The translations under genes and the position numbers were made by a program. From Leptidea sinapis (Eukaryota; Arthropoda; Insecta; Lepidoptera; Pieridae), in contig NC_066273.1 of assembly GCF_905404315.1 (NCBI RefSeq), positions 6,076,001 to 6,140,000 on the forward strand: a DNA stretch of 64,000 bases, in the 5' to 3' direction. Below, one piece after another: positions 22,780 through 33,700 of the stretch. Each line of letters starts with the position of its first letter. Within the stretch, counting starts at the first letter, position 1. The notes beneath the pieces were generated by a model, which was not told the origin of the DNA, did not search any database, and saw only the letters and a program-made list of their open reading frames with translations.

Positions 22780-24710
22780 ATACAGTATGGAACTAACTTC
22801 TATGAAATAAATGGAGGTACATACTTGTTAGCATATTTGCTGACGATATACCAAAAATTAACGAAATCCGTGCATTGGTTTTGTCAAAAAGTAGACTGTT
22901 CATTTGCACAAATTTATGCGTACTGTGTAGTATTAGTTAACTGGGTCAATGGTTCAATGAATTTGAATATTTCAATAGTGTCATAAGACGGCCTTGCTGC
23001 CAGTGGCGGTTTTCTTTGGCAGCGTACACGTGACGGCAGTGTCTCTTTGAAGGTCGCGGGCGGCGCGATTCAAAGCAAGCTCGAAATTTGTACGGGGTAG
23101 TGTAAAGATATCTTCTATCGATTAGCTTTCTTTAAAGGGAGTTGTAATCGATAGATAATAAGTTATTTAAGTTTATTTTAAAATTGTTCTGTAATGATTG
23201 TTGTAAAAATACACTACACCCTAGGTATTTAAAACTAAACAGCTTCGTGATTTTGTTTTTATAAATTATAAAGTTGAGAGATAATTATTGTGAATAGGGA
23301 AGAACTTAACAATAACGATTTATTACTTGTTTGACATGTTACGTAATTCGAAAGCAACCTATAAAAAATCGTACCAACTTACCTATTTGCTGCTCAAGAA
23401 ATCACTCAGAAAACAGTAATTTTGTAAGTTGGACTTACGAAAATAATTTCTTTTTTACAAAATTTCCCATTCATTAATTTATTAATAATTGTTATAATTT
23501 TTATGCTAGTTTATCTTGTTGGTGTATGTGTAGGAAAGTATCGTAGGTAGGGTAGGTATGCCTTACATCTTACGTAATACAAAGCAAACTAATTGTTAAA
23601 AATCGTACCAACTTGCCCGTTCGATACTCAGGATTTTTTATAGAGAAATGAGCATTAGAAATTTGTACCTCCTTTTTTTGACATTTGTCCACGATATACC
23701 GCACAAGGACGTTCATTCCACAGCCTGCTAGGTTGTACGTGGGAGAAAGTTCTTTGAAAACTAATAAAAAAAGTTTATCTAATAAATAATTTGTTAAAAT
23801 TATTAAGATATTCGAAAAACACAAAAAAAGTAGCCATGTTTAGGTATTTGGTGATGGTTGCTAAATAGGTATAAAAAAGTATCGATAAACTATAATTGTG
23901 AGGAATTCTCTATTAAGGAATTATTTTTTCGTTATTTTAAGTGAGCACTGAGCACCACTTTAGTTTATCGCGAGTCTTCTGGGCAAATAGGCTAATTTGT
24001 ATTTCGCAGTGATTTCATACTTTTTGCGCGATTGCCTCAAACGATTGACTATGAAAAATTTATTGAACTTATTAATTGAAGTTCTAGCTAACTAGCGTAG
24101 TAAGTAAAAAGTAATTGTATTTGATAATTTAACTTTTAGCTAATAAAATTAATAAATGCAATTAGTGAAATAGACACTTATTAACTAGGTACTTGACTTT
24201 GTGTATGTGTAAATAGTGTTTTTAAGTTAGTTATTATTATTACTGTGAATTTGATTTTTTTAGAAGTTAGTTATTATTTATTTTTTGGGACAACATTGTA
24301 CGGTGTTGTAACTTGTGTATTCATCAAGAATGTGGCGGACATTTAGAAAATTTGTAAATTTTCGTTTCCATTATTATTCTAATGCACAATATTCAATTTA
24401 AAGTTCAGTTCAGATAGGTATCCCGAAATAAAAAAGTGTCCGTATAAATGTACATAGTGAATTTAAATTACGTCGCAAATTATCAAACGAATCAAAGGTA
24501 AAGCCGACAACTTGCCGCCTTCGCACATCGTTCCGGGGTCAAGGTAAGTTGTCTATATAGACTGTTAAATTTTACTACATTTATTTGAATATTTATTTTG
24601 TTTGAAAATTTCACTTTTTCAATTTAAAGTTTTTAATTATATAATTAATTTTGCGATAGTTCTGTGGACTAGTATTACTTATATTTTTATTTATTTCATA
24701 GGTATGCAGA
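22780..24710 (+). repeat. long dispersed repeat B, copy 1
   Basis: Shares ordered blocks with 56510-58212: ATTTGCTGACGATATA, AAAAAGTATCGATAAACTAT, CACGAGTCTTCTGGGC-like, CAGTTCAGATAGGTATCCCG and the final GTTCTGTG-ACTAGTATTACTT to CATAGGTATGCAGA. A partial LINE 3' end sits at 23690-23765. Class unknown. Confidence 0.75.
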
Positions 24711-24784
24711 CCATACCGTATATAGTAGATATCCCCAGAAAAATGTGCAAAAAAATAGCACGAGCTTCTTAAGAAAATAATTTG

Positions 24785-25235
24785 TTATAGAAGACATTCG
24801 TTATGAATAGCTTAAAGTAAACATAGAAGACAATCGTTATGAATAGCTTTTAGTAAACATAGAAGATATTCGTTATGAATAGCTTTTAGTAAACATAGAA
24901 GATATTAGTTATGAATAGCTTTTAGTAAACATAGTAGACATTCGTTATGAATAGCTTTTAGTAAACATAGAAAACATTCGTTATGAATAGCTTTTAGTAA
25001 ACATAGAAGATATTCGTTATGAATAGCTTTTAGTAAACATAGAAGATATTAGTTATGAATAGCTTTTAGTAAACATAGTAGACATTCGTTATGAATAGCT
25101 TTTAGTAAACATAGAAGACATTCGTTATGAATAGCTTTTAGTAAACATAGAAGATATTCGTTATGAATAGCTTTTAGTAAACATGGAAGACAATCGTTAT
25201 GAATAGCTTTAAGTAAACATAGAAGACATTCGTTA
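24785..25235. repeat. 36-bp minisatellite, about 12 units
   Basis: Consensus begins AACATAGAAGATATTCGTTA and ends TTTTAGTA, repeated with single-base variants. It produces a spurious minus-strand frame of repeated CLLKAIHNE. Confidence 0.95.
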
Positions 25236-25259
25236 GCAAACTCGTTAGTAAACAATATC

Positions 25260-26900
25260 CTCGAATGCTTTTGCAACACCTTTCACAGTTGTAAACGGCA
25301 TACGAAACCAATTCAGAAATAATATTTATTAATTAAACATTCCTACAGACTCGTTGTTAAACTACAACACACATTCACCAATGATAACTATTAGTAAAAC
25401 TCAGAATTACTTAAACTATTTAGACTAAATGTCAGTCTTAATCTTGGTTACAGACAAAGCGATTTCGCTTATACAAATTAAATGCGTTTACGGATATAGA
25501 GGTTACATGGCATAATTAATTATAGAATATATCAAATAGCCGTCGAAATTGTTTTAACAAAACCAAAATGTTCATATATGTCGCAGTTATATTGTCAAAG
25601 CCGTGATATAAGAATTTCACTAGTGATATTATCATAAAACAGTAGATTGTCCATCGACTTCATTTCTTACAAATTTAAAGGCCTGGTTTAAGTGAAATTG
25701 TAATGTCACGAGTACACTATAGTGATATTGTAATAAATCTAGGTATGTCACGAATCAAGTTAGCAGTGTGAGCCGTCGAGCGTATACTCTGTCTTATTAA
25801 TAAACGCAGTGTAAAGTTACTCCAAATTTAAAATTACTTCTGCCTGTCATGTATTTCTGTAGTGACGAAGGTAAGAAAAAGATATACGGCTTTACAAATA
25901 AACGTGGTATAAAGTTGTACCTGAGAATAAACCAAGAATATGCAAAATGTTTACAGACTATATCGCACATGAGTACATAAAACGGTACAGAGATTAAGCT
26001 TCATACACCCACGCGAATCGGTTGCACTTCAACAATCATTCTTATAATTATCACTCACACATGCCCCGGATCTGATCCGGGGCATGTGTGAGTGTTTAAC
26101 GGCGAAACTGGTTTGGTATTGTTTTATTAATTGCAAGCCAAAAAGTTTTAAATTTGGAATATCTTAACTTCGCCTTTATTAATAATACAGAAAACGTGTA
26201 ATCGGTCCCAATTGTCTTTGATTAATCGTGTCAAGGTAATATCTATATAACTAAATACCGGTGGGGGCCTCATAGGTAACATAGAGTCACCTTTTTCTGT
26301 CGCCTAACAGTAATGTGCTTGTTCTGTGTTTTGGAGTAAAGGGCGCCGTAGCTGAGGAAATTACTGCGCTACTAGACGTGGCATCTCGTGTCAACAAACT
26401 ACTTAAGTTTATAATAACATTACAAACTAAGTAAAGGGCCTGCACTTAATAGATCCGCTTATACACAGTATGTATAAGCAGTACTATTGAACAGATTCAT
26501 TAAAACAAAATCGTAAATATCTCTAAATAAGATTGAATTGATATGCATCTTATAGATTATTGGAACACAGTTTTAGAAGAAGAATCTATTTCTCTTTCTC
26601 AGATTCACCACTTCTGTTCTCGAATTTTTTGTGGAAGAGCACATGCACTTTACTTCAAGCGGCGGAACTTACAGTAAACTGATTTTAAAACTACAAAACC
26701 GTTAATTAATATAAACTTACATCGCACATGTAATGCAAAACAAGCATAAATGTATTAATTTACTTTTACTTCGTACTAGTAGAACTAACTATAATAAGTA
26801 ATGCGGTGTTAAAGGTAATGCTCGGTTCTATTCGATTCTTCCTACTGTGGCTTCTGTGAAAAATTTACGCCACAATTTAGTTAAAGAAGGCTACCAAGCT
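25260..26900. other. intergenic; MITE relic and family A relic only
   Basis: Contains the MITE-like block 25590-25735 (shared with 11865-12035), a palindrome at 26052-26094 and a decayed family A copy at 26262-26385. Nothing else recognised. Confidence 0.5.
26052..26094. repeat. perfect 21-bp palindrome, 1-nt spacer
   Basis: CACTCACACATGCCCCGGAT-C and its exact complement are separated by a single T, GC-rich in AT-rich surroundings. Confidence 0.92.
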
Positions 26901-26924
26901 TTGAATAGTTATGCGTTGTAATCA

Positions 26925-27120
26925 TCATCATCATATCAGCCGAAAGACGTCCGTTGTTGGTCAAATTCCTCCCCAAATGATCTCTATGACGATCGGTCCT
27001 GCGCTGTGCTCATCGAACTTATTCCGGCTAACTTGACCAGATCATCGGTCCTTTGACTTGCAGTATTGGACCTTGCGGGGTCCAATACTACGTCATCCGG
27101 TACTTGTTCGTATTTCGAGG
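26925..27120 (-). mobile_element. RTE-like LINE tail
   Basis: Starts with the ATCATCATCATATCAGCCG tail and carries GATCTCTATGACGATCGGTC. Confidence 0.65.
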
Positions 27121-27506
27121 ACTTTACTGCCCGTCTAACTATCCTATGTATGTGTGTTGTGTGTGTGTTGTTGTAAATTTAACGGTAATTATTAATGCTT
27201 AGATTAAACATGTCATTGTTAGCCACTGCAAAACCGGATATTAGCAATCGAATGTTAAATGACTATAGTCATACTTTCCATGAATCCCCATGGAGTATAT
27301 ATATTTCATAAAATATTTTTTTTAAACATACTGTAAAACGTAAGGATGTAAAAATTCTTTACAATCTTAACCAAAATATAGTAAAAAGTGTGTGTTCTAC
27401 TGTCAGCCTGGGCTTATCAAAACTCCATTAGTACATAATATGATTGTTTTGCATTGGATGTGCGACATCGTTACCAATTTTATGAAATCTCTGGTACTAG
27501 TCTAAA

Positions 27507-27771
27507 TTACAAGAAGAACAACTTATCAGCTAATATCTCTGACGCCGGCTGCTTAACATTCTGGCCAATGAGGTAAGCTAGTTTGTGCGCGTACTGGCAC
27601 GGAGCGGGTACTCGTACCGTGCCGGGCCAGTTGTAGTACAGGTGACATAGCTTGTATGTCAGTCGCTGACACTGGTCAGGTGTCAGGCCACTGCTATCGT
27701 GGACTACAACGTAGTGAGTGGGAGTCACAGTACCTTGGTTCACTTTTTGGGAAACTATTAAGAAGTCGTAC
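27507..27771 (-). CDS. AGO3: AGO3 coding exon 16 (PIWI C-terminus and stop)
   Basis: Residues 872-959. YDFLIVSQ and PTHYVVVHD precede VPAPCQYAHKLAYL, which holds catalytic H934. The protein ends in KLFFL, the buried hydrophobic tail of Argonautes, then TAA at 27509-27507. No clear polyadenylation signal was found in the next 300 bases. Confidence 0.97.
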
Positions 27772-30700
27772 CTGAAAAGGAAATTAAATTATTTGGAATA
27801 CTTTGAGACATTAGTAACTTTATAAATAAATTAAGTTTCAGCGATAAACACGTCATCACCACCGGATTAGATCGTCAGTGACCTTCTCTCCATCCAACCT
27901 TGTAGGCGGTCCGAGGTTCGAGCCTCCTTCCGAGACGCCTCGCGTCTGAGTCCTACATTTTCAGCCTCCAAGGCCCCCGACCGGCTTCGCTGAAAAAGCC
28001 TTTAGGGCTATCAGCACCACCCTGTCCACAAATCCGCAGTATGAGACGGGACGTTATCGCGAACCCACTACACTCACCTTGATGTAGGAATGGTCCGATA
28101 CTAGTCGGTTACCTACACTGATAAACCGTGATTATAGCAGTATTTAATAACTCCAAGCTGAAGCCGTCAAAGAATAGTTTACTAGTGTTTTATTCATAGT
28201 CAGGATTAAAAAAAAATTGTTTACATATAGACAGATGAATAAAACCAAATTTATACTCACCAATCCCTCCTTGTAATAGCATGATCAACCACGGTTCCAG
28301 GGATTGGGTTGTCGAATCCATTACCAGTTTTCGAGAATATTCTAGTGTTTATTCTCTTCTGCACAACAACATAGGTTAGCGTCGGCTTATAGTCAGTGTC
28401 GCCGAGGCTCTTAAAGCATATCTGCAGTTGGGGCACCTCATAATCTCTGAGTAACTTCAGTTGGCCATCACCCACGCCATCTCTGGAAAGTAATTTATTT
28501 CAGTTTTAAAAACAAAACTACATAGCCTCCATTGACTATTGTACATGACTGTTTTTGATACACAATTTCTAATTAATGTCTGCACAAAAATACAAGATCA
28601 TTACTATTTACTCACAACAGGCATTTTCTCTTAATAAAATTAACTTTCTTATTTCTGGTGAAATATTCCAAAAATTACCTACATACTAACGGATCTTCGG
28701 ATAATCGTAACTAGAATTAGATTAATTAATTAGATTGTATTATAAAATACGCAATTATTTTTATACTTTTTAGTGCATATTATATCTATTGGTTGTTGTT
28801 TTCTTGTTATCGGTTGATTTTTTGTTAATTCTTTCTTTATTTTTTGTTTTTTAGTGAATTTGAACACTAACTAACAATTTGTCTAAATATGTGTAGATGT
28901 ACAAAATTTTTCAATACAGCAATGAACGTAAGCGCTTTGCAATTTGATTACAGACAGTTAGATATTCTGCCACAGATCGCACCGTTACTGTAAGTCGTTA
29001 AGTAGTCCCAATGATCATCATATCCGACTACGACAATTATTTGACCATAACTATGTTCTTAAATATCCGGATAGCATAAAAAAGATTCGGCCGAGTATCG
29101 TTAATTTGCTCCTAAGAATTAAAGAGTTCCGTTACTTTGTCATGGATTCCGTAATCAGACCCTAACCTATCTTTGAAGTATATCCTTTCCAATAAAAAAA
29201 ATCATCGTAATCGGTTGGCGCGATATTGAGTTATTCGTAAATTTATCATCCTCTTTGGTATACGTACGTATAGCAAATTTAAGACTTTTATGGTTTTCTC
29301 ATGCCGTTGTCAGCCATTGTCAGATCTGAACCAAATACAATGGAGCCACACGGCGCACCAGCTTTCAAATAAAAAAAGAATTATCAAAATCGGTTCACCT
29401 AGTCGAAAGTTTTGAGGTAAAAAACATAAAAAAAAATATCGGCGAATCGAGAACCTCCTCCTTTTTTGAAGTCGGTTAAAAATATTTATTATACCAATTT
29501 AATTAATTTAAAAAATATTTAGAACCCATGATGTATTTTTTATTTATTACTGAACTTATTTTAAGCTCACTGAAGTTGAGCAGCTATGATCCAAAGGCTG
29601 TTTGTCATCCAAATAATCGGAGTTTCTTTTTTTTATTTTATGGAAAAGGAGGACAAACGGGTGTTAAGTGATCACCGCCGCCCACATTCTCTTGCAACAG
29701 CAGAGGAATCACAGGAGCGTTGCCAGCCTTTACGAAAGTGAACGCGCTTTTTTTTTAATTTACTTCAAATCAGTTAATAATTTGTTGGCTTTATTTTTAG
29801 TATAAATTTCCGTTTTTACATTTATTTATTTACAAACATATAAATTGTAATAAATATATTTAAATTTATTTTACCATCATTTTAACAAACTTTATGTCTC
29901 ACTAAAAGCCCTCCTTTTGAGAGAGTTGCAATATCGCAAATAACAGCTCTAGTAAAATACAAATAAACGTTTTAGCTTCAACGATTTTCACTTTTTTTTT
30001 TTTTAATATTTGGCCATGCATTATTATTAGTCTAATCTTACCTGTACATAATTATTCTATCCGGAAGTCGTCCATTGACTCGGAGATAGTGTTTAAGCGC
30101 GTCCACCAAACAAGCCTTGAGGCTGTCAATGATCTCTTGACCTTTTTCTTGGAAAACAGCCTTCGAATACCAGGTAGTCATTGATTGATTGTATGAGGCA
30201 ACGAAAGCTGAAAGAGATATCATTGTGCTAAGCCTTAACAAGTGAATTTAAATAATATGTGAAACCACTTAATATTACTTTGCTTGTAATGACTGACCCG
30301 CGTTAATGATGCTGTGGTAGTGTGAAGTTCTTCTATGAAATATTATTTGGTTATAGTTAATTCAAAATTAAATTAACCATAGTTACCGACGTAGTCCAAA
30401 TGATTGCGAAACTGAAGTAGCAGTGGGCAGGGCACGTAGTTCGGCGGACAGATGGCGATTGGGGCAGTAAAGTCCTCGAATAGCAACCACGTACCGGAAG
30501 TCGCAGTGTTGGTAGGCCTCCCCACAAGATGGACCGACGATCTGGTCAAGATCTCCGGAACGTTGGATGAGGGCAGCGCAAGTCTGATCATTGTGGAAAT
30601 CTTTTTGACCAGTAGTGGACGTCTTCCGGCTGATGATGATGATAGTTCATCAGAGTTCAGCTTAAAATGACCTAACGCTTATAATGGCCTATTTTTAGGA

Positions 30701-33700
30701 GAATTTTGCTTAGTTACAATGATTGACCATAACAATTTGTTTTTTTTTAAAGTGATATCTCTCACTTCTGGGATTAATTATACAAATTAAGTTTGTCACC
30801 AAAGAACGATGCGGGACTCGAATCCGCGACCTATCCGGTTCCGTCCGAGCGCTCTGACCAACTGAGCTCGAACGGTTGGCTCAGGCATCATATATTCATA
30901 AATTTTGGTAAGAAATTTAATTTATCATGCAAATTAGAGTTTTTTATTTTTTTTCCACCATCACTAGATACTAGGTTTTTCCTACTCTTCCCATTCTGTC
31001 TATGGCTTTGCTATGATTAAATCATTAAATGGATATCTGTAATTAATCTTCGAAATTTGCGGGTAGGATGAAACTTACAGCATACGCTTCGTAGACGCCG
31101 CGAGGGGTCGTGGTAGCAATCAATACCAATTACCATTGCTGTCTTGAATGGTATACTAATACCCCACAGAGTACCACCAAGCTTGCAGTTAATTTGCAGG
31201 AGGATTTTCTGTGTTATAGACCTCAACTTCTGTTGGTTCATTATCGTCCGAGCGTTTATCACCTACAACCATAATAGGATTATAAAAAATATTCACGTTC
31301 TTTGGACGTCACAAACGAAAAGTATTACCGAATAGATTTTAATGCGGTATGTGCCACTTGACGAAGTGCTTTGTGAGACATCTTTTAATATACTACATTT
31401 AATTTCTTTGATTAACCCGAGTTTTACACATTTAAATAAAACACTTTTAAAGAATTAAAACGCAGTCCCAGTCCCCCATAAAACGAGATCTGGAAAGGTC
31501 TTGAAACGTCGGGTTAACTAAAATAAAAATGTAACTTTTACGCAAACATCTAATGTAAAACCGTTACAATTACACGCGTTTTAATCCTTTAAAAGTGTTT
31601 TATTTAAATACTATATTTAATAAAGTAAAAGCTCAAACAAACATTAATTGCAATATGAAAAACGGAAATTCGTTAAATAGATTAGTATTCTGCTACCATG
31701 TTTTCATAACAACAACACAACTTTCCTTTTGTAAGTTTGTTATAATACACTTCCAATCGCTTGAAAACTTCTCTAGCGGCGTTGAGGACTTTTCTTGGGA
31801 CAGGTATAAAGTGTTCTTACTCGTGTAAGAAATTGACTATTTGACGTTTGAGTGTCTGTTGCATCATTTTACATTTTACATATTATATTGTAATTTGAAA
31901 TGATCTGTAAATCGATGTACTTAAATGTAAATCTTGATATAAAAGAGTGGCAATGAGTTTCTTGTTACTTCTTCTCATTAGCTCAACCCTTTACGAAGTA
32001 GCGGTTCAATAAGAATTTGTTTTTTTTGACATTCATAAGTGTCATTTCCGTGACCTACGTGAATAAACTGATTTTGATTTGATTTGTTAAACTCCCATCA
32101 GAACATCATTATAAACATAGCATGTCAATATATCTAAGCGCATGAATACGCGAGCGTATAAATCTCGTATAAAGTAAAGAAATAAGGTTGGGACCATGTT
32201 AACACCATTATTTTAAAATGACAAACAAAATAGAAGTTATTCAGTTACTGAACACATTATTATTCATGGTTGTTGAATTTTAATATGTATGCCTAGACGT
32301 GACGTCACTAAGATGGCGTGAAATCCCTAGTCATCGCACGGACACTTCTATGTACCTGTGAGGGTATTGGATTCTCCGCACAGCATATCTTCTTAATAGA
32401 CGAGTAACGGTCGTCAGTCTTCGTAGAGCATATCACTACGACGATCTGCAGTTGCGAGTGTATAATCTTCTTGAGCGTCACCGCGCACGTGTCAATGCGA
32501 TCGTTGGGCAAACGAACTAGAGTTGGTTGACTAATTGTGATGCCCATCGGGTTCCCACATCGTCTTATTGTTTCTATAAAGTTCTGTAACAAGGATTGCT
32601 ATTTTTATGAAAATTTCTTTACCAGTGGGAGGCTCCTTTGCATAAGTAGCCGGCTAGATTATGGGTACCACAACGGCGCCTATTTCTGCCGTGAAGCAGT
32701 AATGTGTAAACATTACTGTGTTTCGGTCTGAAGAGCGGCGTAGCTAGTGAAATTATTGGGCAAATGAGACTTAACATCTCATTTCTCAAGGTGAAGAGCA
32801 CAATTGTAGTGCCGCTCAGAATTTATGGGTTTTTTCAAGAATCCTGAGCGGCACTGAGTTGTAATGGGTAGGGCGTATCAATTTCATAAAAAAAAGTTGA
32901 GCACTATTTTGTGGATATTGAATGAGACTTTGCTGTCATGCTCGGCTATGTAACACTCGTTTTAGCAGAGCCGTCCACAGTCAGCTAACGGACCGCAATC
33001 AGACAAAATAATCTATTATACTAAATTAAAACTACCTAATTTTTTATGGACAGGGACCAAACAAGCGTAAGGCCCGGTATCCCCCCAAGCGTCGAGGAGA
33101 GGAGACGAGAGGAGATAAGCCGCGAAGCTGTCAGGTTATTTCCACCATAGCGGGGAGGAGATGTGAGCTGTGCGTATAAAAAAGCTTTCGAGTTTGCGAA
33201 GCGCGGGGAGAATCCAGCGGGGAAAAAATACATTAACAAATGAGATATCTCCTCTCCGCTTGATCCATTTCCACCGAAGCTAAGCGGAGAGATGTGGAAA
33301 TAACGAAATCTAATTGGTTATCAAAATACATCTCTTCTCCTCTCCGCTTTGGTGGATACCGGACCTAAGTGTCATCTGATGATAAGTCATCGCCCACACT
33401 CTCGTGCAATATAAGGAATCTCGGGAGCGGTGCCGGCCTTTGAGTAAGGAATACGCGCTTTTTTCTGTTTTCCTTTTCTTTCCATAGAGAGCTGTAATAT
33501 GGGTCTGGTATATCTGCAGATGTAAAATTGTTTTACATAAGCTAGTGCAATTTTAAGATTTTGTTGACATACGGAAAAAATACTTTATTGGTTTATATAA
33601 CTCTCTCATGATATTTTTCACTTTGGTATATACATATTTACAAAATTATTTTTAGCCTTTTCCATCGTCTGAATATGTATTACGGAACCGATATAAAAAT

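Noticed and set aside
24785..25235. CRISPR array or repeat protein
   Set aside because: Units are contiguous, with no unique spacers, and the genome is eukaryotic; the repeated CLLKAIHNE frame merely reads the minisatellite.
28490..29030. Additional AGO3 exon between exons 14 and 15
   Set aside because: Exons 14 and 15 join exactly as YRDGVGDGQ, so none is needed; the stretch is AT-rich intron.
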